From Cytophagales bacterium (lineage in GTDB: Bacteria > Bacteroidota > Bacteroidia > Cytophagales > Cyclobacteriaceae), in the NCBI GenBank assembly GCA_022360015.1, contig JAKSDQ010000250.1, forward strand, positions 22,666 through 86,665: a stretch of 64,000 nt of DNA, read 5' to 3'. The position numbers and the translations under genes are program-made. Of the stretch, positions 53,501-60,122 are shown piece by piece. The number at the start of each line of letters is the position of its first letter. Positions within the stretch are counted from its first letter, which is position 1. The notes beneath the pieces are model-generated. The model ran no database searches and was not told the DNA's origin. It worked only from the letters and a program-made list of their open reading frames with translations.

Positions 53501-56372
53501 GGTAACCGAAGGTACCTACACCCTGGTCCATACCACTGCGGCAGATGTGAGCACTCATAGTGATGCAGCCCTTCCTACTGAGACGACCTACAACTACCGG
53601 GTCAGGGCCGTAAACGGGGCCAACTATTCGGTATATACCCCTGAGATAACCGTGACCACCGGCCTTACCCCGCCGACAGGGCTTTCGGCCTCCGGCGTAT
53701 CAGCCTTTGAGATGGACCTCACCTGGCAGGACAACACTTCGGCCGAGAGTGGTTATGTGTTGGAGCGGTCGCTGTCCAGCAGCAGCGGTTTCGAACAGGT
53801 GGCCAGCCTAGGGGCGAATGTGACTGCCTTCAGGGATGAAGGCCTGGTGCCTGAGACCACTTATTTCTACCGGCTGCAGGCTGTAGATGCCAACGGTCAT
53901 TCGGATTACAGTAATGTGGCCGGTGCTTCCACCTTGCCGCTGTTATTTTCCAACCCTGACCTGGCATACAAGGCTGAGCCTTATTACAACGGCAACATCT
54001 CAGCCATCACCTGGCAGACCTACAATTCCGGGCAAGAGCAGGGCTACACCTATACCTATGATCACGTAAACCGTATCAAGAGCGCCAGCCATGTGTATGC
54101 TACCGGTACGAACACCTGGAACATGAATGAGGCAGGGTTCAGTGTGGGCAATATCATGTATGACCGGAATGGCAACATCCAAAGCCTGAAAAGGCAGGCA
54201 AAGAACCTGTATGGGGTCTATGTGCTGGATGATCTGGACTACAGCTATGAAGATGCGGAAGTGTCCAACCGCCTGCAGGCTGTCATAGATAGTTCAGGTG
54301 TAGGGGAGGGTTTTAAGGACGGCAATACTTCGGCTATTGATTACAGTTATGATGCCAACGGCAATTTGACTAGTGATGCCAACAAAGACATCGCTAGTAT
54401 CGAATACAACCTCCTGAACCTGCCCAGACGGATTGTGTTTGCCGATGGTAATGAGATATTGTACACCTACGATGCGGCGGGTACTAAGCTCAGAAAGGAG
54501 GTACGGGAAGATGTGGAGGGCACGGTGGTGAAGACCGTCACCGACTACACCTCTGGGGTGCAGTACACCATCAACGATTACCAGGGAGCGGGGGAGACCA
54601 CCAGCCGTGACTTTGTGATGACCCCTGAGGGCAGGGCCACCACAGAGGACGCAGAGGCTGTGAGTACCGCCTATAATTACGAATATAACCTCACGGACCA
54701 TTTAGGGAATGTCCGGGTGACCTTCACGACCAGGGAGGAGCAGCCCGATGAGTATGTGGCTACTTTTGAAACAAATGAGCAGCCGGTCGAAGCGCTGGAT
54801 TTTCAGAACTATGGTGATGCTACGATTATCAGCAATACCTTGTATAATCATACCGCAGGCGTTGGATCGGATCAGTCTGTCAGGTTAAGTGGTGCGCCAG
54901 GTGAGATTATCGGGTTGGCTAAATCGTTAGCCGTAGTGCCGGGGGATGTGGTCCACATTGAGGCTTATGCCAAGTATTGGTCTCCGACTGCCAATGCTAC
55001 CAACCTGGGTGGTATCTTAGGCGCTGTAGCTGATGCTTTCGGGGTAGCCAATCCGGCCACACCCGATGCCCAGGCGGCCTATAATGCGTTAAGTGATCTG
55101 TTTAGTATAGGCCCGTTTCTGGACGCTTCGGACTGGGAGGATCCGGCTGCTCCCAAGGCCTTTATCAACTATATTTTATTTGATCAGGGTTATGAGCCTT
55201 ATTTCTATGAAATCGACCAGATCGATATTACTGCAAATGAAGATGGGACGGACATTCCCCATGATTACCTTACATTAACTGCAAATGTCACTAAACCTGG
55301 TTATATTTACATTTATCTGTCCAATGAGAATGATAAGTTGGTGGATACGTTCTTTGATGATTTTAAGATAACGCATACCAAGTCTCCTATTATCTCAGCG
55401 GATGATTATTATCCGTTTGGGTTGCAAATTGCGCAGAATAGCTATCAGAGAGAAGGAGCGACCGATCAGAAGTACAAGTACCAAGGTCAAGAAAGGCAGT
55501 TTGATTTTGATTTAGACTGGGATATGTTTAGGTTCCGAACCCATGATCCTGCTATTGCAAGATTTCTACAGGTTGATCCGCTTTCTGACGATTATGTTTA
55601 TAACAGCCCTTATGCTTTTGCAGAAAATAAACTAGGACTTGGTACTGAACTTGAAGGAGCCGAGTTGAATTTATTTCCTTGGCTAGCAGCAGATGCTGTT
55701 GTAAATCCTAGTGGAGTTGGAGCTCATTCATTGGGGATATTAAAAGGACTTGAGAATAATGTGACGGGTTTAATAGATGCTGTTACGCATCCTATTGAGA
55801 CGGCGAAAGGTTTGGGTAATTTGGCGTTATTAGGAGCTTCGCAAGGTAATGCGGCCACTTCAATAGCAATAGATAATGCTCTTGGTACGAACTCTTTTGA
55901 AACGGGCGCAGCACTTGGAAATGCCATAGAACAAGGAGTCGATAACCTGATTAGTGGAGATGGGCTCGAACGTGGTGAAGTGATTGGAGAAATAGCAGGG
56001 GCTGTTATTGGTGCAAAAGGTACGACGGCTGCTACAAAGGCTGTTTCAACGGCTGTAAAAGCTAATAAAACAGTTAAGGTTTTTCGAGTTTTTGGAGGTG
56101 ATGCTAAAGCCAAAGGTTTTTCTTTTACTCCAGATAATCCAAAAAGTGTAGCTAATTTTAGAGATGCAGCAGGCCTACCATCCGGAGGAGCAAGTGGAGT
56201 TACTAATACAGGTCGCTTTGTTATTGAGGGGACGGTTAAAAATAAGCATATTATTAAAAGGAAGTTAGCAGATCCACTAGACGGTAATGCTGGAAAAGGG
56301 GTTCGTGAATTTATCATAGACCCTGAGAATGTGAAAATACAGAGAGTTTCAGGAGTAAACCCAGAGTTTTAG
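44580..56372 (+). CDS. Giant RHS polymorphic-toxin protein: signal peptide, ~26 LRRs, DUF6443/YD, CBM-like, 3 LamG-like and ~7 FN3 domains, RHS-associated core, C-terminal toxin-like tip
   Basis: ~3,930 aa from ATG at 44580 (MKKVKDLFINRWAYLIGICLQLSFSTCYAQ); LxGxIPxxLGNL repeats; LDRTVDYFDGLGRPIQSV; EAECGTRGPNWTMA; LELYLDA repeats; DHLGNVRVTF; YYPFGLQIAQNSYQ...RFLQVDPLSDDYVYNSPYAFAENK. Confidence 0.88.
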   Translation: MKKVKDLFINRWAYLIGICLQLSFSTCYAQGEGLVPDAVEHAALVDLYNNLDGPNWTNKTNWLQGTTNTDFENWWGVSTSNGDVTGISLPLNNLMGSIPSTMGNLTALVNLNLHTNQITGTIPTEVGDLINLSALHLHNNQLIGNIPTSLGNLSNLTVLELNFNSLSGDIPASLGNLNNLERLYLYSNQLTGSIPATLGNLVNLKHLIVSSNQLSGSIPATLGNLTNLVNLNLRSNQLTGNIPTELGGLSNLSTMYLFHNRLSGDIPSSLSNLSNLTILDLHYNNLSGSIPSNLGNLNNLRELYLYNNQLTGAIPSSLGNLINLKHLIASTNQLSGSIPSSLGNLVNLISLNLHTNQLTGSIPVELGNLANLSTLYLYTNQLSGSIPSSLGNLTGLIYLHLNSNALSGTIPSSIGNLSNLIRLRLSWNNLSGEIPASIGNLANLKELLLFNNQLGGSIPSTVGQLSNLGILHLQKNSLAGNIPDEIGNMNSLYSLYLTSNNLSGTIPNAIGNLTGLQFLHLDDNSFGGTIPNSIGNLNNLRRLRLHFNNLSGEIPESIGNLTSLQELLLYNNQLIGSLPPTIGRLSNLGVLHLQTNSLTGGIPYEIGNLNLLYSLNLSGNQLSGAIPNTIGNLSELLYLYLENNLLTGNIPASIGNLNSLIFLRLQFNNLSGEIPVSASNLTNLTQLFLYNNNFASFPSFAGNTNASNLTVNIKNNKIVFEGLESNFTAVDQPIFGALIYAPQSTVGTSQTIGFQIGNPVTLTFQSIAFNNQYQWQKFNGTIWQDVFGATTNNYTIANTTAGDIGTQYRCKITNTRATQLTLYTESYTLAEALPPIPNQALNYIISNTITEKGVTEDNAINNLAVEQLDRTVDYFDGLGRPIQSVIVQGSPRKNDVVQHREYDAFGRENKEYLPYTAYMHEGNIKNNGSFKEDPLGDLYTFYYPGNNSDPVKDVAREFHKYALKVFEPSPLNRLIEQGAVGNPWQPNLFTGKGKTLKFRYHTNIANQVRLWELTAGTQLPTSTTHYAPNELMLNETEDEHGAETHEFVDKLGRTVLKEVENVISNTQVEWLQTYYVYDEFNNLRYVFPPKATRLLGDGNFTPSGPDDPILKNLVFQYHYDGRQRMIMKKVPGAEPVYMVYDQFDRLVFTQDGNQFQDSEWSFTKYDPLNRPVLTGTMTLANSWGTDRMAYRDGVEAGLDTYYTNHLPNDANYRYESYSASDTWGYTDRSYPPLTLGAHEILTVTFYDNYDFIADGRLGTTTVNYGFEPELGLLNMDTFTRVKGQVTGSRTQVLGENKYLNTVIYYDERYRVVQTVTDNYTGGFDRVTTEYDFAGRVLRTQQTHRRGTGSFEDLVVNQSFTYDHASRLLNTYHRINSQDSVLLTANRYNEIGELVEKNLHSALMTNPQFKQSVDYRYNIRGWLIRINNSALTTGGINTGDQAPDYFGMALYYNLKVPGLNYDMTGTGQDPMNSPLPYFEQLLQGLPLKPVISYQLPDIFNRNPTAFKHPVPAKIQNGHKAGWGHKFGVDYRGVNSGKVNPGKIKAKMAKDKKPGIGFYSPRQLPDKTGRVSHHNCSSQQSTSPVAVASGEGLGTSPVICLQEQDVLSGDDDESESWAVHLTPEVFLDVDPATLTASLDGTIWVTGDFTTGVASKDKSLGKKAGKNTSLLSEELWLEAECGTRGPNWTMASDASASNNNYMVMQTGTAQMTTPPSTVADHLSYTFDITTAGDYKVWGRAFTTSANDDSFWVRMDGASWIKWNAIPTGSWLWDDIHDSDNSGVAVTFNLTAGSHTLDIAFREPGAKIDKLYISSTGVAPTGTGQAATNCVATAPPADPTGLVTLRTSFDYITFSWDANAQIVDDYAVERSEDNINFIAVGTVAGNALSFQDHTVQAGTGYYYRIKANNSLGNSGFSTSLNASSLADPGIIKDQLLLYLDARNPASYPGSGNTWYDLSTGTNDATLNAYSFDGTDLSFTYNGTQVITGENLPIAQNQAFSVGFWINPSDNSRPNMVRSSFNVGAFIFGVRSGFPGSIQAGIDNLDENAMIARTDLPAGLLANNQDQYFVYTYENNIASLYKNGQHFISKDIGPMTAAWGKFILSYALGRFNVAQVYGRALTADEVWHNYYMGYGHTSSTVTVPATSTDVVATALSVSQVSLTWSDVATDEVYYLVERSTDGTNFTPLKYLPAGATAHEDVGLNAATAYTYRVTAVNAAGSSAPSANQTATTDPLPVINIVSDGLELYLDAGHVSSYNGAGTGTVWNDISGKNHHATLDEGVAVLSGHLRFNNRGFSAPVPALTAGITNFSVGFWMRPTQAGYRNNNLQASGAEFGNGAFFSRNDAVNFRYVTGVTATNMFDSYSVYILDEWAYFVFTYDNGTARMYKNGVEFSNSPKVQDPVTVDFENLMLKQGYGDFDLLQVYSKTLTAQEVFQNYEIHKNRYFVPTQVPAAPTDLAVNTLGSYEIKITWTDNADNEDKFVVEMASDINGPFTVLDEVIVNVNNYTHDNLTPNQIVYFRVKAENSLGSSGYSNVLTAKTLSAKTTPPLPPTGLSASVQSYNRIRLIWNDVATHEDEYQVESSTDGTNYSVLAVLPFNTSSYEDTGLEPNTTYHYRVAALNSRGSSGYSNTVSGITTSFPDFSVVTSGLELYLDATLTMSYDGSGPDWYDLSGKGNDATLDAGVVKQNGRLHFTDQGFEAPLPGLPAGTTHFSVGFWLRPDAQGYTYNNVSSVNAAHLVGAYYATNESGTRMVTGVLENRFGPYNIYQLGKWVYIVYTYDNGVGRLYRNGTLRDGPANQGPVQVDFQKMIYTKGHGDFEVLQVYNRTLSEAEVLQNYNADKDRYRSTVAIPAAPSGLAASVASKSQINLAWTDNATDEGNYVVEFSTDGGVSYRPLVSLPSAAAAYEHAGLSPGQTVYYRVQAINSTGNSAYSNVVSAATLLEEPAGLSGTPYLSTRIDLSWVDNAENEVGYQIERKGVTEGTYTLVHTTAADVSTHSDAALPTETTYNYRVRAVNGANYSVYTPEITVTTGLTPPTGLSASGVSAFEMDLTWQDNTSAESGYVLERSLSSSSGFEQVASLGANVTAFRDEGLVPETTYFYRLQAVDANGHSDYSNVAGASTLPLLFSNPDLAYKAEPYYNGNISAITWQTYNSGQEQGYTYTYDHVNRIKSASHVYATGTNTWNMNEAGFSVGNIMYDRNGNIQSLKRQAKNLYGVYVLDDLDYSYEDAEVSNRLQAVIDSSGVGEGFKDGNTSAIDYSYDANGNLTSDANKDIASIEYNLLNLPRRIVFADGNEILYTYDAAGTKLRKEVREDVEGTVVKTVTDYTSGVQYTINDYQGAGETTSRDFVMTPEGRATTEDAEAVSTAYNYEYNLTDHLGNVRVTFTTREEQPDEYVATFETNEQPVEALDFQNYGDATIISNTLYNHTAGVGSDQSVRLSGAPGEIIGLAKSLAVVPGDVVHIEAYAKYWSPTANATNLGGILGAVADAFGVANPATPDAQAAYNALSDLFSIGPFLDASDWEDPAAPKAFINYILFDQGYEPYFYEIDQIDITANEDGTDIPHDYLTLTANVTKPGYIYIYLSNENDKLVDTFFDDFKITHTKSPIISADDYYPFGLQIAQNSYQREGATDQKYKYQGQERQFDFDLDWDMFRFRTHDPAIARFLQVDPLSDDYVYNSPYAFAENKLGLGTELEGAELNLFPWLAADAVVNPSGVGAHSLGILKGLENNVTGLIDAVTHPIETAKGLGNLALLGASQGNAATSIAIDNALGTNSFETGAALGNAIEQGVDNLISGDGLERGEVIGEIAGAVIGAKGTTAATKAVSTAVKANKTVKVFRVFGGDAKAKGFSFTPDNPKSVANFRDAAGLPSGGASGVTNTGRFVIEGTVKNKHIIKRKLADPLDGNAGKGVREFIIDPENVKIQRVSGVNPEF

Positions 56373-56374
56373 TT

Positions 56375-56746
56375 ATGGAGTACAAAAAGTATTATTTATC
56401 ATCTTTAGATAGTTATCAATTTACGGAAATACGTGAACTTGAAGTTTTAAGAGAAATTGTCATAGAACCTAAATCTAAAGAGGCGTGGTTAGTTAAAGTA
56501 AATCCTTCTGTAATTGGGCAAAACTTTGGGTTAGGAGGTGAGGATATTAATTATTTGATTTTGACACCAAGACATAAAGGTGAAAACATGCACCCTCTTC
56601 CAAAATTTCCGTGTTTCGTACATATCGCTCGCATATTATCTAATCATTTGCCTCCTGTTACAGAAACAACAATGAGATCAAAAGAATTAGAAACAATTGG
56701 ATGGGGGGAGATTTATAAAAGACGCCCCTCTCATTCTCCAGACTGA
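56375..56746 (+). CDS. Putative immunity protein for the RHS tip
   Basis: 123 aa; starts 3 bp after the RHS stop, same strand, A/T-rich like the tip. Confidence 0.5.
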   Translation: MEYKKYYLSSLDSYQFTEIRELEVLREIVIEPKSKEAWLVKVNPSVIGQNFGLGGEDINYLILTPRHKGENMHPLPKFPCFVHIARILSNHLPPVTETTMRSKELETIGWGEIYKRRPSHSPD

Positions 56747-57175
56747 CAGGAGCCATATTTGTTTGGTTAAATACGAAGGTGTTTTAAAAAAAACAACAAT
56801 ATAAGGCAAAAAGCCTGGTCTCATTGGCCAGGTTTTTTTCATTGAATAGCCTTGCTTTACATTATTGATCATCGCATCCAAAGCATAAAGGATACAGGCT
56901 TTATCTATTTCGGGGAACCTGGTAATGTCATTTAATCGCCTGAGCATAGAAGGGTCTTTTAAAAGCTCACGTTCTTCGGTCTCCCCCAAAAGATACCCTA
57001 CGGTGGTATCCAACACATCCGCCAGTTTTTTAACTACATCAATAGTGGGTTTTACTTCATCCCTTTCATACTTTTCAATAATGGAATGATAAGAGTCAAT
57101 TTGCTTGGCAAGTTCGGCCTGAGAAAACCCTTTTTCTTCTCTGCATTCTCTTAATTTTTTACCAAAGGATGTCAT
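56687..57175 (-). CDS. XRE-family HTH regulator; C-terminal ~50 aa is probable terminator read-through
   Basis: MTSFGKKLRECREEKGFSQAELAKQIDSYHSIIEKYERDEVKPTIDVVKKLADVLDTTVGYLL; tail KTWPMRPGF... is translated hairpin. Confidence 0.8.
   Translation of the reverse strand: MTSFGKKLRECREEKGFSQAELAKQIDSYHSIIEKYERDEVKPTIDVVKKLADVLDTTVGYLLGETEERELLKDPSMLRRLNDITRFPEIDKACILYALDAMINNVKQGYSMKKTWPMRPGFLPYIVVFFKTPSYLTKQIWLLSVWRMRGASFINLPPSNCF
56810..56838 (-). terminator. Hairpin behind XRE gene 1
   Basis: GCCTGG-tctcatt-GGCCAGG-TTTTTTT region; same CCTGGC/GCCAGG+T-run design as 62311-62343. Confidence 0.6.
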
Positions 57176-57361
57176 GTGTTGTAATATTTATGGTACAAAA
57201 AACCTTTTTTCACAGAAATTTCACATGAGGGAAAATGTTATCTTGCGAAATTGCTTCCACCTGTTACAAGTTCATTTAAATACGGGGCTGGTGAAATGAA
57301 TTAAAAAAACTTTAAAAATGATTAAATTAGTTGCGTTAAGCAATTATAACGAAACAAGTTC

Positions 57362-57595
57362 ATGAATTACACAGATAGAATAGTTATAGACCCGGGGATC
57401 ATGTTAGGCAAGCCGGTGATAAAAGGCACCAGGATTACAGTTGAGTTGATACTAAGAAAGTTGTCCGAAGGGCTGTCTATTGAGCAGGTAATTAAGGCTT
57501 ATCCCCAATTATCAAAAGAAGATATATATGCGGCCTTGACATTTGCCTCTGATTTAATAGCTAATGAGGAGGTGATCATACCCAAAGCCTCGTGA
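57362..57595 (+). CDS. DUF433 antitoxin-like protein
   Basis: 77 aa; RIVIDPGIMLGKPVIKGTRITVELILRKLSEGLSIEQVIKAYPQLSKEDIYAAL. Confidence 0.9.
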   Translation: MNYTDRIVIDPGIMLGKPVIKGTRITVELILRKLSEGLSIEQVIKAYPQLSKEDIYAALTFASDLIANEEVIIPKAS

Positions 57596-57942
57596 TCCTG
57601 GCAGACGAGAACATTGATGCTCATATTATCGATTATCTTCGCTCGAAGGGTAAAGAAGTATATTCGGTGAGAGAAAATCATCCAGGAATTGCGGACGAGC
57701 AAGTAATAGCGTTATCCAAAGACCCACCCAGGATTATTTTAACAGAGGACAAGGATTTTGGGGAATGGGTTTATGCCCATAATGAAAAGCACATCAGTGT
57801 TATTTTGTTACGTTATCAATACCAGGATAGAAGTTTAATACTAAATCATTTACTAATGTTAATGGAGAGTCGTAATGAGGATTTATACAGTAAATTTACG
57901 ACGATAACCGCTAAAAAAATACGCATTCGTTCGCTGAAATGA
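57592..57942 (+). CDS. DUF5615 PIN-like toxin
   Basis: 116 aa, GTG start overlapping the DUF433 stop by 4 bp; LADENIDAHIIDYLRSKGKEV, IILTEDKDFGEWVYAH. Confidence 0.9.
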   Translation: MILADENIDAHIIDYLRSKGKEVYSVRENHPGIADEQVIALSKDPPRIILTEDKDFGEWVYAHNEKHISVILLRYQYQDRSLILNHLLMLMESRNEDLYSKFTTITAKKIRIRSLK

Positions 57943-57950
57943 CGCAAGCG

Positions 57951-58000
57951 ATCCCGCTAAGCTAGCCGTCCTTTTTCCATATCACGCAGGTAAAGCGGTG
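57951..58000 (+). repeat. Dispersed repeat module 1, copy A
   Basis: atCCCGCTAAGCTAgCCGTCCTTTTTCCATAtcacgcagGTAAAGCgGTG; matches 62185-62222 and 63793-63844. Confidence 0.85.
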
Positions 58001-58098
58001 TGGCTGCATTCCAGGCCTTGCGCTGTCAGCCGCGCCACGCCCTTGTTTTTTGCCTACTCTTCTGCCGGCTACTCACCGACAGGCTTCCTTCGGGATGC

Positions 58099-58157
58099 GG
58101 AATGTTGACCTTTTTCTTTTCAATAGAAAACCAACTGCAAGAAAAATGTTATCTTGC
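58099..58157 (+). repeat. Dispersed repeat module 2, copy A
   Basis: GGAATGTTGACCTTTTTCTTTTCAATAGAAAACCAACTGcAAGAAAAATGTTATCTTGC; near-identical to 63948-64000. Confidence 0.85.
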
Positions 58158-58249
58158 TGCCAGGTATTATGAAGGCGCTGAAAGTTCTTTTACAGGTTGT
58201 GCCGGTCAGTGTCCGACCGAGCTAAAAACTCCGTGTAGGATTAGTAGAA

Positions 58250-59265
58250 ACGTTCTTTGATGATTTTAGATAACGCATACCAAGTCTCCTATTATCTCAG
58301 CGGATGATTATTATCCTTTCGGGCTGCAGATAGCTCAACATAGTTACCAAAGAGAAGGAGCAACCGATCAGAATTATAAGTTCCAGGGGCAGGAACATCA
58401 GGATGACCTGGATTTAGGCTGGGTGCAGTTTAAGTATAGAATGCACGATCCGGCCATCGGTAGGTTTATGGTAGTTGATCCGCTGGCAGAAGATTACTTG
58501 CATAATAGCCCCTATGCTTTTAGTGAGAATAAAGTTACAGCGCATATTGAATTAGAAGGATTGGAGGCCTTTAGTGTTGCGACGTCGACTTTTATGCTTC
58601 AAACGCATACGGTAGCGAATGCCAATTCAGGAGGTAATCCCGGTGTTGGGGATTTCATAAGGGCTGCCGCACAAGTAGCATTTTTTAGTACCAGAATAGG
58701 TGGGGGATTAGCTAAATTTTCACAGGGAGCCCAGTTGAAAGTGGCTAATACCGGTGATTTTGCACAAAATGCCGGAAGTAATATCCAGAAAGCAATAGAT
58801 TCCGGAACCGATCCAAATGCAATACAGCAAAATTTTGAACAAGTCGACACGGAAGCTAATGCACTAATGCTTGAAGGCGGTGCGGATATTGCTTTGGGAG
58901 CAGCAGAACTTCAATTTCAATTGGCAACAGGAGCAATGTCAGCAGGGTCATCTTCTGCAACGGCTGCTGGAGCGGTTGATGATGCATCAAACTTAGTAAG
59001 AAAATCAAGCCCATTTGATTTACAAACTACTCATGGGCTGACTAAATCAAAAAAACAATTTAGTTTGTTAAAAGCAGATATAAAAGAAAAAGGAATAACG
59101 GAGTCAATTAAATTTGTAGAGCATAATGGTACTAAGTTCGTAGTTGATGGTCATCATCGTTTAAGGGCAGCGAAGGAGTTAGGGATCAAAGAAGTGCCAA
59201 TTGAACAAGTTCAGTTACCTTTTAGAGGTTATAAATCGGTAGACGACCTAATATATTCTTATTGA
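58250..59265 (+). pseudogene. Displaced start-less RHS tip cassette: RHS-associated core plus ParB-like toxin domain
   Basis: 58250-58316 near-identical to 55347-55414; YYPFGLQIAQHSYQREGATDQNYKFQGQ...DPAIGRFMVVDPLAEDYLHNSPYAFSENK; C-terminus VVDGHHRLRAAKELGIKEVPIEQV; upstream TAG at 58267 from a 1-bp deletion. Confidence 0.8.
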
Positions 59266-59268
59266 TTA

Positions 59269-59721
59269 ATGGCAATCTGGCAATATAGAATGATATTATT
59301 ACCCAAGGAAAGCTTGGTTAAGCATTTGGGTGAACTTCATGAAAAAGTAAACGATAAAGATTATAATAGAATTGATTTTTGGGCTGGCACTAAATATTCC
59401 AGCTCAATTTTCAGTTACTTTGATCAAATTCTTCCTAAGAACAAATCTTGGAGTGATGAAATAATCCTTTATGGAGATACTAATTCTAATTGTATAGAAA
59501 TCGTTGAAGAAAATGATTCTATTTCAGAAGCAATAATCAGAATAGATTTTAGAACAGAATATTCCTTGGCTTTAAATGCGGTATTAGAATTCTGTATTTT
59601 GAATTCATTAATTTTATTGGATAACAATTTACGCATTATGGATCTCAACGAAACAAATATTAATGCACAAATTTTTAATAGTAAAGAGTACAAGAAATAT
59701 AAGGTTTTAGAAGATCAATAA
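59269..59721 (+). CDS. Putative immunity protein for the ParB-like tip
   Basis: 150 aa; starts 3 bp after the tip stop codon, same strand. Confidence 0.5.
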   Translation: MAIWQYRMILLPKESLVKHLGELHEKVNDKDYNRIDFWAGTKYSSSIFSYFDQILPKNKSWSDEIILYGDTNSNCIEIVEENDSISEAIIRIDFRTEYSLALNAVLEFCILNSLILLDNNLRIMDLNETNINAQIFNSKEYKKYKVLEDQ

Positions 59722-60122
59722 AATAAAGTCTGGCTAGTTTCCGAACCCAAATACTGAAAGAACACTGTACAATCGAGTATACAGCTCCGACCAATTTAGT
59801 CTGGGTGTGCCTCTCACACCACCGTACTTTTTCTTACGTCGAAACTTCGGTATTGGCACTACAGATGTCATGTATGGCGTTTCACCGGATCTGAAAATGA
59901 TATTTAAGGTAATAGTCAAGTATAGATTAATAACTTCTGTGTCTAAACCTGAATAGGGTGATTGAAGTAAGTATTATGAATAAATATTTGCGCTAAATTC
60001 TATGGGCTAAAAGCACTATTTCCAAATAGCGTCTGAATCTTATTCATTTAATATTCAAAATTAGAGACTAGCCGGCGGCATTTTATTTTTACATTATTTA
60101 CAAAGTGATAAATAACTTAGAT

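Noticed and set aside
41174-56372. Tc-toxin (TcB/TcC) assignment for the RHS pair
   Set aside because: YD repeats are shared with TcB/TcC, but no TcA-like gene or SpvB N-terminus is evident and the DUF6443/LRR layout differs.
57951-58161. Integron attC site
   Set aside because: The composite repeat was tested by eye for R''/R' (RYYYAAC/GTTRRRY) cores and did not fit; no integrase gene in the window.
58000-58260. 86-aa forward ORF across the repeat A spacer
   Set aside because: Runs through repeat module 2 and into the RHS homology tract; more likely non-coding.
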